Source: Alteromonas sp. KC3 (GTDB lineage: Bacteria > Pseudomonadota > Gammaproteobacteria > Enterobacterales > Alteromonadaceae). From it: 64,000 nt of DNA. Position numbers and translations under genes: made by a program. Under the pieces are notes generated by a model. That model was given only the letters and a program-made list of their open reading frames with translations, made no database searches and had not been told where the DNA came from. Below are positions 39,317-47,913 of the stretch, piece by piece. The DNA lies in the NCBI RefSeq assembly GCF_016756315.1, contig NZ_AP024235.1, forward strand, positions 620,001 through 684,000, written 5' to 3'. How positions within the stretch are numbered: position 1 is the stretch's first letter; each line of letters begins with the position of its first letter.

Positions 39317-39340
39317 TATAATTGTTAATAGTATTAACAA
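39317..39340 (+). promoter_or_regulatory. TATAAT box followed by a perfect 19-bp palindrome (operator candidate)
   Basis: A consensus -10 TATAAT (39317-39322) is followed directly by TTGTTAATAGTATTAACAA (39322-39340), a perfect palindrome with a single central G. It would cover the transcription start and ends 8 bp before the next ATG. No good -35 is spaced 16-18 bp upstream, which fits an activator-dependent or repressed promoter. The cognate regulator is unknown. Confidence 0.6.
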
Positions 39341-39348
39341 GGTACTCC

Positions 39349-40851
39349 ATGTGTGATGTTATGCGACTTGGGCTTATTTTTCTTTTTTTAATTGTTGTGT
39401 CGTTAGCCCCTCGCGCTGAGGAGTCCGATACAAGCGTTACGCTAGTACTTGCTGCAGATATGCCTGATATCAGTGACGAGCATGCTGGCTACTATCCACA
39501 ATTACAAACCTTGGTTAAAGAATACCGCAGCAAAGACGAAACCGTATTTTTCGTATTTGGTGGCGGCTCTATCGGGCCTAGTGCACTCTCCTCGTTTGAT
39601 CGGGGGTCGCATATCATTGATATTCTTAACTCCATTGAGCCCGACGTGATGGGAGTAACTAAAAGGGAATTTAGCTTTTATGAGGACGAATTGTCATTGC
39701 GTTCTTACGAAGCAGCATTTCCATTTGTTGCGAGTAACGCCGTTGTTAGGCGTGAAGGGCGCAGGCCTGATGGTCTTCAAACATCTGTCATAATTAAACA
39801 AGACAATGTAGCTTTGGGCGTTATCTCTGTGCTTCACGAAAGGGTTGTAAGTGAATACCAACTCTCCGATATAGCCATTGAATCACCACAAAAGGTCATA
39901 ATCGAAGAAGCTAGAGCATTGCGTGAAAGGGGGGCCGACCTAGTCTTGCTTCACTACTCTTATCCTTTCACTTTTATCGATAATTTACTCTCCAAACATA
40001 TTGTGGATGTAGCCTTCATTTCCGATAGTCGCTTAAATGAGAAAAAGTTGGACGACCCTACTGAAAACCCCCGAAACCTGAGCCTTTCTCAATCAGGTAA
40101 CGCGGTTGTGGCGCGCCTTAAAAAGCACCCCACATGGTCGGTCACATCTTCTGAAAAAATAAAGCTAGGCTCGCTTAGTCCAAATCCCAGCGTACAAGAG
40201 CAAGTTTACGGATATGAAGCTCGACTTAAGCGCTTGCTCAATATACAAATTGGTGAGTGGAACACTGCACATTCAACCCTTCGTGCAGAGGTAAGAAGTC
40301 AAGAAAACGGCTTTGCTAACCTTGTTGTTGATACGCTTAAAGACTATGCCAATACCGATGTTGCCCTTTTGAATGGAGGAAGCATTCGCGGAAATAAAAC
40401 ATACGAGCCTGGAATGCCAATATCGCGACAGGATATCGTAGTGGAAATGCCGTTTCGCGCCAGTGTAGTATCGTTACGCCTTTCAGGGGATCAACTGATT
40501 CTAGCGCTAGAGCAGGGGCTATCTCAGTATGAAAATGTTAAAGGTGGATTTCCTCATGTTGCTGGCATGCAATATACCTTTGATAGTCATGCAAAGCCTT
40601 TTTCTCGCGTTAAATCTGTTAGTGTGGGTGGCGAGCCACTGCGCCCTGAAAGAATGTACTCGGTTGCTACAAGCGACTTTCTCGCTAATGGTGGAGATGG
40701 TTACTTTGCGCTGAAAGATGCACCGCGCCTTAACAGTCAAACAGCACGGCCTCCCCAAATATCCGACCTTGTAGTTCAGAAAATTGCCAATCAATACAAT
40801 GTATCTACGCATAATACGCAGCGTATTTTGAATGTGGCAAAAGGAAGGTAG
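39349..40851 (+). CDS. 5'-nucleotidase-family protein with a degenerate metallophosphatase domain
   Basis: Periplasmic protein with the UshA two-domain layout, 500 residues from ATG 39349 (AAGG 7 nt upstream; signal peptide to about residue 29). The C-terminal nucleotide-binding domain is intact (NGGSIRG, FANLVVDTLKD, SDFLANGGDGYFAL). The N-terminal metal site is not: the D-x-H motif is AADMPD, GGD is GGG, GNHEFD is VTKREFS, and GGHxQ is ISDSR; only one histidine (LLHYS) remains. Hydrolysis is therefore unlikely, and a binding or sensing role is inferred. It ends 1 bp before a membrane diguanylate cyclase whose ribosome binding site lies inside its last codons, implying coupling. Confidence 0.85.
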   Translation: MCDVMRLGLIFLFLIVVSLAPRAEESDTSVTLVLAADMPDISDEHAGYYPQLQTLVKEYRSKDETVFFVFGGGSIGPSALSSFDRGSHIIDILNSIEPDVMGVTKREFSFYEDELSLRSYEAAFPFVASNAVVRREGRRPDGLQTSVIIKQDNVALGVISVLHERVVSEYQLSDIAIESPQKVIIEEARALRERGADLVLLHYSYPFTFIDNLLSKHIVDVAFISDSRLNEKKLDDPTENPRNLSLSQSGNAVVARLKKHPTWSVTSSEKIKLGSLSPNPSVQEQVYGYEARLKRLLNIQIGEWNTAHSTLRAEVRSQENGFANLVVDTLKDYANTDVALLNGGSIRGNKTYEPGMPISRQDIVVEMPFRASVVSLRLSGDQLILALEQGLSQYENVKGGFPHVAGMQYTFDSHAKPFSRVKSVSVGGEPLRPERMYSVATSDFLANGGDGYFALKDAPRLNSQTARPPQISDLVVQKIANQYNVSTHNTQRILNVAKGR

Positions 40852-40852
40852 G

Positions 40853-42451
40853 ATGGCTAATAAAAAAAAGACCCTTCAGTTTTTTGTACTGGCGCAATGT
40901 AGCGTGATGGGGCTGTTCTTGTTTATTTTAGCCATGTCGATATTCAGACTGGACGATGTTAGAAAGATATTAAGTGATGTTGCTACAACCTCAATTCCTA
41001 CACTCAGTCAAGCCACAGAAATTACCCGAGAGGTACAGCATTTAATATCACTCACGGCGCGACTTACTGCGTCTGAGAACCAGTCATCTCGACGAATTGT
41101 CAAAGCGGCACTGGATGATTCTCTCAACCGTCTAAGAGCGCCCATTATTCATGACGAGTTCAGCGACAAATACTTAATGACTCAACTTAGCGTACTTGTG
41201 CAGGAAATTGACGAGCTTAATGCTTTAGTCACGCAACGAATTGATGTTGAAAAGGAAGTAAGTGTAGAGCGAGAAGCACTCTTTGACTACCTCAATAGTA
41301 TTTTTGAGGGGAACGATGAGCAATTTGTCGACCTGCAACATTCTAAAATGCTGGTGTCGCTCATTCTACAAATTGCCCAGATTAACCAACAATTCCAGTT
41401 ACACGAGCTAAGACTTCTAGAAGGTAATATTGAAAATAGCATCGCACAGCTTCGCGCAGCGTCTAACAATAGCGCAAGTAGTCAAGCGTTGGTGTCATCG
41501 TTAGAAGAAGCGGTACTCGATGAATGGGGAATGATAGACAAGCAAGCTAATGTCATGCGGATCAGGGGGCGTTCGCGGGGACGCGGTAGTTTCGTTGAAC
41601 ACTTGGCTGAAGAAGTAGCGTCTAATATAGAATATCGAACGGCATCTATTACACAAGCTACCTATCAACACGCCGACAACGCGAATCGAAGTGTTACGAA
41701 ACAAATAAGTCTATCACTTGCGCTGTCGTTAATTGTCATGCTGATTTGTTGTGCCATTATTTTCTATATCTACAAACGCATTATTTTGCGGCTGATAGCG
41801 CTAACTAATTTAGTTGAGAACGACAGTGAAGAGGTTAAATCACTCGACGGGGATGATGAGATTGCTCGCCTAGCGAAAAGCTTTTCTATCTACGTTGAGC
41901 GAGTTAAATCTCAAGAAGCTGAACTCATAAACTTGTCATTGAGCGATGCGCTAACCAACATTCCAAATCGGCGTGCTTTTGAACTAGAAATTGAAAAAAG
42001 CAGAGCCATGGCGAAGCGTCACAAGTGGCCGTTAACCGTGTTGATGATTGACGTAGACCACTTTAAAGCCTACAACGACCATTATGGACACACTCAAGGC
42101 GACGCCTGTCTTAAGAAAGTGGCAAAGGGGTTAAACAAAGCGATTGCCCGCAATACCGATTTCTGCGCACGTTACGGTGGAGAAGAGTTTGTGGCAATTA
42201 TGCCTAATACTGACCAGCGCGGTGCGGGTATCAAGGCAGAAGAAGCGAGGGAGATTATCGAACAGTTACACATCGCTCACGCTAAAAGTAACGTCTCTGA
42301 TTACATAACGGTCAGTATTGGCGCTGCCACTTTTTACTTTGACGAACAAAATGATTGGCAACCCGACACTCTGTTGAATTTAGCGGATAACGCATTGTAT
42401 CAAGCTAAAAATGCTGGTCGAAATCGTTGCGTTTTTATACGACAGCCTTAA
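40853..42451 (+). CDS. Membrane diguanylate cyclase with periplasmic helical sensor and HAMP
   Basis: Predicted c-di-GMP synthase, 532 residues from ATG 40853 (AAGGAAGG just upstream). An N-terminal transmembrane helix (10-32), a long helical periplasmic sensor domain (about 33-280), a second transmembrane helix (about 283-303), a HAMP-type linker, and a C-terminal GGDEF domain. The active site is GGEEF at about 442-446 and the inhibitory I-site RNTD at 433-436, so it should be active and feedback-controlled. The helical sensor recalls TorS-type domains that dock a periplasmic binding protein. The degenerate nucleotidase encoded just upstream is a natural candidate partner; that is inference. 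Confidence 0.9.
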   Translation: MANKKKTLQFFVLAQCSVMGLFLFILAMSIFRLDDVRKILSDVATTSIPTLSQATEITREVQHLISLTARLTASENQSSRRIVKAALDDSLNRLRAPIIHDEFSDKYLMTQLSVLVQEIDELNALVTQRIDVEKEVSVEREALFDYLNSIFEGNDEQFVDLQHSKMLVSLILQIAQINQQFQLHELRLLEGNIENSIAQLRAASNNSASSQALVSSLEEAVLDEWGMIDKQANVMRIRGRSRGRGSFVEHLAEEVASNIEYRTASITQATYQHADNANRSVTKQISLSLALSLIVMLICCAIIFYIYKRIILRLIALTNLVENDSEEVKSLDGDDEIARLAKSFSIYVERVKSQEAELINLSLSDALTNIPNRRAFELEIEKSRAMAKRHKWPLTVLMIDVDHFKAYNDHYGHTQGDACLKKVAKGLNKAIARNTDFCARYGGEEFVAIMPNTDQRGAGIKAEEAREIIEQLHIAHAKSNVSDYITVSIGAATFYFDEQNDWQPDTLLNLADNALYQAKNAGRNRCVFIRQP

Positions 42452-42636
42452 CCTCAACTGTCAACACGCTCTAGGTAGTGCAACAGCCTGCATACTTAAG
42501 TCTTCTTTACGCTGCTATTTTCATCTTTCATTTCAGTTCTATTTTCGGCACGTGCGTCGATTTTCGGCACGCTCTTCGATGCTCTGCTATCTTTAATTTT
42601 GCATATATGTTTGCCGATTTAGCTTGGGAGTATTGG

Positions 42637-43953
42637 ATGTTTTTCAAAAACAAAGAATTGATTGCCGAAAATCAACGATTACAACAAGAGTTAGCTGCTT
42701 TTAAAATGGTCCAGCAGGAACTTCGTGAAGAAATGCTGTTCGTTCAACTTGATAAAGAAGGGCGAATTACAGATGCAAATGACTTATTTGTAAAGGCTAG
42801 CGGTCATAAAGTAGATGCCATAAAGGGTAAGTCCCTGGAGTCTTTAATACCGGCTAAATCGCATAAAAAAGATGATGTGAAAGCGATACTTAAAGCCATT
42901 AAACAGCAAGAACATTGGCATGGTGCGCTTAATTTAAAGAATGCTTCAGGGCATGAAATTTGGGTAAGAGGCATTATCCAGCCTGTCGATAATGCACAAG
43001 GCAATGTTGATTATATTGCCTTTTATATGGCTGAGCAGACCCAAAATATCGCCTATAGCAATGAACTTAGAGACTTAATAACTGCCCTGCATCGTTCTTC
43101 GGCGGTAATCGAATTCGCATTGGATGGCACTATTCTCAATGCCAATGAGAATTTTCTTACTGGTATGGGATATAAGAAAGACCAAATTGTAGGTAAACAC
43201 CATCGTATTTTCTGCACTGAAGAAGAAGCAAAGTCGCAAGCCTACAAAACGTTTTGGCAGGACTTAGCTACCGGTAAAGTGGTATCAGGGCGCTTTAAGC
43301 GGATTGATAGTCGAGGGAACGAAGTGTGGCTAGAGGCTTCCTACAATCCCATTCGCAACGAAGACAATGAACTCTACAAAGTCGCTAAGTTTGCCACAGT
43401 AATTACAGAGCAAATGCAGCGTGAAGTTGCTATTTCTGAGGCAGCCAATGTAGCGTTCACTATTTCAAAAGAAACAGGAGAACAGGCTAAAAAAGGGAGT
43501 GATATTCAAAAGGCAACAGTTAGCACAATGAACGAACTTGCCAAGCGAATGGGTGATGCCAGTGAAGGTATTAAAGATCTCGACGAGCAATCGCAAAAAG
43601 TCGCTGATTTGGTAAAGAGTATTAGCGGTATTGCTGATCAAACGAATTTACTGGCGCTCAATGCCGCTATCGAAGCTGCAAGAGCGGGTGATCAAGGGCG
43701 CGGGTTTGCAGTCGTGGCCGATGAGGTCCGTCAACTTGCATCACGAACAAGTAGTGCTACAGAAGAGATTGTGAGTGTTGTTGTCGAAAACAGAAAGCTT
43801 ACCGAGAATGCCGTACAGCTGATTGAAGCGGGTCAAGAGAAAGCCAGAGAAGCATTGGAATATGCCAATGAATCGGGCAAAGCGATGACAGAGATACAGC
43901 ATGGCGCTGATGAGGTGGTTAACGCTATTGGGCAGTTTACGCAAAAGTTATAG
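42637..43953 (+). CDS. Soluble PAS-PAS methyl-accepting chemotaxis protein (Aer/BdlA-like)
   Basis: Cytoplasmic chemoreceptor, 438 residues from ATG 42637, which has GGGAG 6 nt upstream; the upstream in-frame extension is rejected. After a short coil (1-25) come two PAS domains (about 30-140 and 150-260, the second with '[35 protein letters not shown]'), then a methyl-accepting signalling domain with the hairpin '[31 protein letters not shown]'. There is no transmembrane segment. Size and order match BdlA, which controls biofilm dispersal through c-di-GMP, which is notable beside a GGDEF gene. A weak sigma-28-like sequence (GCCGATTT at 42613-42620) lies upstream. Confidence 0.9.
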   Translation: MFFKNKELIAENQRLQQELAAFKMVQQELREEMLFVQLDKEGRITDANDLFVKASGHKVDAIKGKSLESLIPAKSHKKDDVKAILKAIKQQEHWHGALNLKNASGHEIWVRGIIQPVDNAQGNVDYIAFYMAEQTQNIAYSNELRDLITALHRSSAVIEFALDGTILNANENFLTGMGYKKDQIVGKHHRIFCTEEEAKSQAYKTFWQDLATGKVVSGRFKRIDSRGNEVWLEASYNPIRNEDNELYKVAKFATVITEQMQREVAISEAANVAFTISKETGEQAKKGSDIQKATVSTMNELAKRMGDASEGIKDLDEQSQKVADLVKSISGIADQTNLLALNAAIEAARAGDQGRGFAVVADEVRQLASRTSSATEEIVSVVVENRKLTENAVQLIEAGQEKAREALEYANESGKAMTEIQHGADEVVNAIGQFTQKL

Positions 43954-43968
43954 CGAGTGTTCCAATGC

Positions 43969-44003
43969 GCACCACAGTTGAACAAAAAGACTTTTTTGGT
44001 GCA
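43969..44003 (+). promoter_or_regulatory. Candidate paired NtrC sites upstream of nrtA
   Basis: GCACCA (43969-43974) and TTGGTGCA (43996-44003), opposite orientation with a 21-bp gap; the nirB pair has a 23-bp gap between the same elements. They lie about 100-135 bp before the start predicted from the sigma-54 promoter at 44080. Confidence 0.65.
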
Positions 44004-44079
44004 TTAACATGGCATGTTGCGGCGCAGTTTCTGTCTTCATAGTAGTTAATATTTATAAATATCAGTGAGTTATATTTTT

Positions 44080-44095
44080 TGGCACGGACGCTGCT
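44080..44095 (+). promoter_or_regulatory. Sigma-54 promoter of nrtA operon
   Basis: TGGCACGGACGCTGCT has -24 GG and -12 GC with exactly 10 bp between them, and TGGCAC and TGCT as full elements. Transcription would begin near 44105, giving a leader of about 300 nt. Confidence 0.8.
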
Positions 44096-44302
44096 CTGTC
44101 TTACTCCGTAATGCTGCGCAGATGATGCGCTCAACTTATTTTACGAAGAACAACAAGGAATCAAGTCGAGTCAGGGAAGTACTTGAGACTTAACTTGGTA
44201 ATAAGTGAATAATAATAACAATACGCTATTTGGTTTTTTTTAAACCTTCACAAAGAAGAGGTGTGAGCGGGAATTCCTTGCTTACCAATTACAATTTGAA
44301 CA

Positions 44303-44348
44303 GTTTGTAAGTACTGTGAGCTTACAAACCTGGCAACGAAGCCCACCA
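44303..44348 (+). promoter_or_regulatory. ANTAR-type antiterminator hairpins in the nrtA leader
   Basis: P1: GTTTGTAAG (44303-44311) pairs with CTTACAAAC (44321-44329); allowing a U-A closing pair and one bulged G, the loop is ACTGTG, with A at position 1 and G at position 4. P2: GGC-AACGAA-GCC (44332-44343), the same 13 nt as in the nirB leader (GGCAACGAAGCCC). The P2 3' side is shared with the terminator. Confidence 0.83.
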
Positions 44349-44389
44349 AGCGCGACAGTTAAGTGTCGACAGCTGGTGGGTTTTTTTTT
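44339..44389 (+). terminator. Leader terminator (attenuator) before nrtA
   Basis: AAGCCCACCA pairs with TGGTGGGTTT (one G-U), with an inner CGACA/TGTCG hairpin, followed by nine T, 17 bp before the nrtA ATG. Confidence 0.92.
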
Positions 44390-44406
44390 GGCTACGAGGA
44401 ACACGT

Positions 44407-45813
44407 ATGACTGGGTTAACAACATCACTAATAAAGCGATTTTCGAAGGCGAGTGTAACCGTGTGTACCGCACTCGCTGTGACTTTTTGTGCAGTATCTA
44501 CCTCTGCGATAGCACAAGAGCAAACGGTAGGCTGGCCTGAAAAAGAAGAACTCAAATTTGGTTTTATCAAACTTACTGATATGGCACCGCTTGCCATTGC
44601 TTACGAGAAAGGCTTTTTTGAAGACGAGGGGTTATACGTCACCCTTGAGGCGCAGGCAAATTGGAAGGTATTGCTTGACCGGGTTATCGACGGACAGCTT
44701 GACGGCGCGCACATGCTAGCGGGTCAGCCATTAGGGGCGACGATTGGTTTTGGTACTGAATCTCACGTTGTAACTGCTTTTAGTATGGATCTCAACGGCA
44801 ATGGGATCACGGTTTCTAATGAGATTTGGGAAAAAATGAAAGCGCATATTCCGCATGAAGACGGAAAGCCTGTTCACCCAATCAAAGCTGATTATCTAAA
44901 GCCTGTGGTTGATGAATATCGCAGTGCCGGCAAGCCGTTTAATATGGGCATGGTGTTCCCTGTATCAACGCACAATTATGAACTGCGCTATTGGTTAGCG
45001 GCTGGCGGTATTCACCCTGGTTATTACGCGCCGCATAAAGGCGATACTGCAGGGCAGATTGACGCGCAAGCGCTGCTTTCGGTAACACCTCCTCCTCAAA
45101 TGCCAGCCACTATGGAGGCGGGTACTATTTATGGTTACTGTGTTGGCGAACCATGGAATCAACAAGCTGTTTTTAAGGATATCGGCGTACCGGTTATTAC
45201 CGATTATGAAATTTGGAAGAACAACCCCGAAAAAGTCTTTGGTGTAAGCCAAAGCTGGGCAGAAAAACACCCCAATACACATATTCGCGTAGTCAAAGCA
45301 TTGATTCGAGCAGCAATGTGGCTAGACGAAAACAACAACGCCAATCGTCCTGAAGCCGTCAAAATACTTGCAAAAAGTACGTATGTTGGGGCTGATGAAG
45401 ACGTACTTGCCAACAGCATGACAGGCACGTTCGAATATGAAAAAGGGGACAAACGCGATGTGCCTGACTTCAATGTATTCTTCCGCTACAACGCTACATA
45501 CCCCTATTACAGCGACGCTATTTGGTACCTGACACAAATGCGCCGCTGGGGACAGATATCAGAAGCCAAATCGGATGAATGGTATAAAGAAATGGCTAAA
45601 AAAGTATACAAGCCAGAGACTTACGCTAAAGCAGCACTCGCGCTAATTGCTGAGGGCAAAGCAAATGCAGCCGATTTTCCTGAGTTCGCCACTGAGACTG
45701 GCTATAAGCCACCACAAAGTGAATTTATAGACGGTGTAACGTTCGATGGAAGCAAACCAAATGCTTACCTTGAGCAGTTCAGTATTGGTCTAAAAGGTAA
45801 AACGGTTCTTTAA
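44407..45813 (+). CDS. nrtA: Nitrate ABC transporter substrate-binding protein
   Basis: Periplasmic nitrate/nitrite-binding component, 468 residues. The N-terminal signal peptide ends at AIA/QEQ (about residue 36). The body has the NrtA/CmpA signatures '[27 protein letters not shown]', '[17 protein letters not shown]', '[21 protein letters not shown]' and '[13 protein letters not shown]'. No lipobox is present, so it should be soluble. First gene of nrtABC and directly controlled by the leader attenuator; CGAGGA lies 6-7 nt before the ATG. Nitrate rather than bicarbonate is inferred from the operon context. Confidence 0.95.
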   Translation: MTGLTTSLIKRFSKASVTVCTALAVTFCAVSTSAIAQEQTVGWPEKEELKFGFIKLTDMAPLAIAYEKGFFEDEGLYVTLEAQANWKVLLDRVIDGQLDGAHMLAGQPLGATIGFGTESHVVTAFSMDLNGNGITVSNEIWEKMKAHIPHEDGKPVHPIKADYLKPVVDEYRSAGKPFNMGMVFPVSTHNYELRYWLAAGGIHPGYYAPHKGDTAGQIDAQALLSVTPPPQMPATMEAGTIYGYCVGEPWNQQAVFKDIGVPVITDYEIWKNNPEKVFGVSQSWAEKHPNTHIRVVKALIRAAMWLDENNNANRPEAVKILAKSTYVGADEDVLANSMTGTFEYEKGDKRDVPDFNVFFRYNATYPYYSDAIWYLTQMRRWGQISEAKSDEWYKEMAKKVYKPETYAKAALALIAEGKANAADFPEFATETGYKPPQSEFIDGVTFDGSKPNAYLEQFSIGLKGKTVL

Positions 45814-45887
45814 GGTAAATAAGGCGGCCTTGTAAAGAGTCAAGGCCGTCAAACTTGTAAGTTCATGAAAGGTGTCAGGAGCAAGCG

Positions 45888-46883
45888 ATGAGCAAAATGA
45901 CCACAATTCTTCGAATGCCAACATCGGCATCGACAAACAATAGTACGTTAGGTCGCGTTTATAACATGACACCAGCCTTGTTATTGCCCATTATCGGCTT
46001 ACTGATGTTTCTCGCTGTGTGGAACGGTGTTGCGAAAAGTATCGATACCTCGTTGGGGCAGTTTCCTGGACCCGCAGAGGTGTGGGAACAAGCGGGCGCT
46101 TTAATTGATGAGCATATTGCACAGCGTGAAAAAGCCGACGCGTTTTATCAACGTCAAGAGGCGCGAAACGCAGAGCGAGTGAAACAAGACCCTTCATATG
46201 TACCAAAACTACGTGACTTTACTGGCGCACCAACGTTCTTTGACCAAATATGGACGAGCTTGTATACCGTCATGGTGGGGTTTGTGATCGCGTCACTGGT
46301 TGCAGTTCCCGTCGGAATTTTGTGTGGCTTAAGTAAGTCGGCGTATACGGCAATAAATCCACTGATTCAATTATTCAAGCCAGTCTCCCCACTAGCTTGG
46401 CTCCCGCTTGTTACTATGGTTGTTAGCGCTCTATACGTCAGTGACGACCCTGCGTTTTCAAAGTCGTTTGTGACATCTGCTTTTACGGTATCGCTGTGTT
46501 GTTTGTGGCCGACACTTATCAACACTGCAGTTGGCGTTTCAAATATTGATAAGGACCTTATCAATGTCAGCAAAGTGCTTCGCCTTACGCCCTTTGCTCA
46601 CCTAACAAAGATTGTCTTGCCTTCGTCTATTCCGATGATTTTTACCGGGCTGCGGTTATCACTAGGTATTGGGTGGATGGTATTGATTGCTGCTGAAATG
46701 TTGGCGCAAAACCCAGGGCTTGGAAAGTTTGTCTGGGACGAGTTTCAAAATGGCAGTTCAGAATCTCTTGCAAGGATAATGGTGGCTGTACTGACAATAG
46801 GTGCCATCGGCTTTGTGCTGGACCGTCTTATGCTATCGGTACAACGGGCTGTAAGTTGGGACAAGTCGAGCGTTTTACGTTAA
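45888..46883 (+). CDS. nrtB: Nitrate ABC transporter permease
   Basis: Inner-membrane permease of the NrtB/SsuC type, 331 residues. A first helix (about 27-45) precedes a polar, charged segment (80-110) with 'REKADAFYQRQEARNAERVKQDP'. The BPD-type transport domain then runs to the end and contains the ATPase-contact loop in 'LRLTPFAHLTKIVLPSSIPMIFTGLRLSLGIGWMVLIAAEML'. AGGAG lies upstream of the ATG. It lies between the binding protein and the ATPase, as in other nrt operons. Confidence 0.95.
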   Translation: MSKMTTILRMPTSASTNNSTLGRVYNMTPALLLPIIGLLMFLAVWNGVAKSIDTSLGQFPGPAEVWEQAGALIDEHIAQREKADAFYQRQEARNAERVKQDPSYVPKLRDFTGAPTFFDQIWTSLYTVMVGFVIASLVAVPVGILCGLSKSAYTAINPLIQLFKPVSPLAWLPLVTMVVSALYVSDDPAFSKSFVTSAFTVSLCCLWPTLINTAVGVSNIDKDLINVSKVLRLTPFAHLTKIVLPSSIPMIFTGLRLSLGIGWMVLIAAEMLAQNPGLGKFVWDEFQNGSSESLARIMVAVLTIGAIGFVLDRLMLSVQRAVSWDKSSVLR

Positions 46884-46911
46884 TTACTCGCAGGATAAAG
46901 GAAAAAATACG

Positions 46912-47790
46912 ATGTCTTCAAAACATTTAGAACTTGCCCAAGTGGGTATTGACTTTCCAACGCCTAAAGGCCCTTTTACCGCACTAACCGATGTTAATCT
47001 AAAAATAGCCAAAGGTGAATTTGTGTCATTAATTGGCCATTCTGGATGCGGTAAATCGACGGTTCTTAATATTGTCGCAGGCCTTCATCAGGCTACCACA
47101 GGAGGCGTTATCTTAGATGGTGCAGAGGTTCGTACTCCTGGCCCTGAAAGAGCAGTTGTCTTTCAGAATCATTCTTTGCTTCCTTGGCTGAGTGTTTATA
47201 AAAATGTCGAGCTAGCAGTGAAGTCAACTATGCGCGGTAAATCGAAAAGTGAGATGAGAGATTGGATCATGCACAACCTTGAACTTGTGCACATGACCCA
47301 TGCATTAGACAAGCTGCCCAGTGAAATTTCAGGCGGTATGAAACAGCGTGTAGGTATCGCCCGTGCCCTAGCCATGGAGCCAAAAGTATTATTGATGGAT
47401 GAACCCTTTGGGGCACTTGATGCGCTTACTCGTGCTCATCTTCAAGACTCTTTAATGGAAATACATGCTGATTTGGGTAACACCGTTATCATGATTACTC
47501 ATGATGTCGATGAGGCAGTCTTGCTCTCAGATAGAATTGTGATGATGAACAATGGGCCTGCTGCAACCATTGGCGAAATACTCGATATAGCGTTACCGCG
47601 ACCAAGAGACCGCTTAGCCCTTGCTGACAATAAGCAATACAACCACTACCGCCATGAAGTGCTCACCTTTCTTTATGACAAACAGAAGAAAGTGGAAACC
47701 GTGGCTTCACACGGCAAAAAAAATTCTAAACAACTATCTAAAGAGGTGTCATCTGAAAAAAAAGACGCAAATGAATCAGATGCTGCCTAA
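46912..47790 (+). CDS. nrtC: Nitrate ABC transporter ATP-binding protein
   Basis: ATPase subunit, 292 residues. Walker A GHSGCGKST, Q-loop 'VVFQNHSLLPWLSV', signature SGGMKQR, Walker B VLLMDEPFGALD and H-loop 'MITHDVDEAV' are all present. It is a single-domain ATPase like NrtD/NasD, without the NrtA-like regulatory domain of cyanobacterial NrtC. The C-terminal ~40 residues are lysine- and serine-rich and probably disordered. The symbol follows common usage for three-gene nrt operons; nrtD would be equally fitting. Confidence 0.92.
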   Translation: MSSKHLELAQVGIDFPTPKGPFTALTDVNLKIAKGEFVSLIGHSGCGKSTVLNIVAGLHQATTGGVILDGAEVRTPGPERAVVFQNHSLLPWLSVYKNVELAVKSTMRGKSKSEMRDWIMHNLELVHMTHALDKLPSEISGGMKQRVGIARALAMEPKVLLMDEPFGALDALTRAHLQDSLMEIHADLGNTVIMITHDVDEAVLLSDRIVMMNNGPAATIGEILDIALPRPRDRLALADNKQYNHYRHEVLTFLYDKQKKVETVASHGKKNSKQLSKEVSSEKKDANESDAA

Positions 47791-47913
47791 CGCGGTCGGC
47801 TTCTGAACTTAGCGACCACGTGTCGCAACCATTTTTCAAGCAGTTTTCCTTTGCCATTTTTATTGGGTAGGGCGCTGCTATGCTTAAAAAAACAATATTG
47901 AAAGGGAACACAC

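Noticed and set aside
39301..39322. TTGACA followed by TATAAT as a sigma-70 promoter
   Set aside because: Both boxes are perfect but only 10 bp apart, far from the 16-18 bp needed. Only the TATAAT is kept.
42594..42620. Sigma-28 promoter for the chemoreceptor
   Set aside because: GCCGATTT is close to consensus but the -35 is poor and the start would leave almost no leader before the ribosome binding site. Mentioned only as a possibility.
42478..42636. Longer start for the PAS-type chemoreceptor, which would add a hydrophobic N-terminus
   Set aside because: The downstream ATG at 42637 has a very good ribosome binding site, and the added segment is compositionally unlike the rest.
44316..44540. 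A frame running through the nrtA leader that could be a leader peptide
   Set aside because: It begins inside P1, has no translation signal, and continues out of frame through nrtA; the RNA hairpins account for regulation without it.
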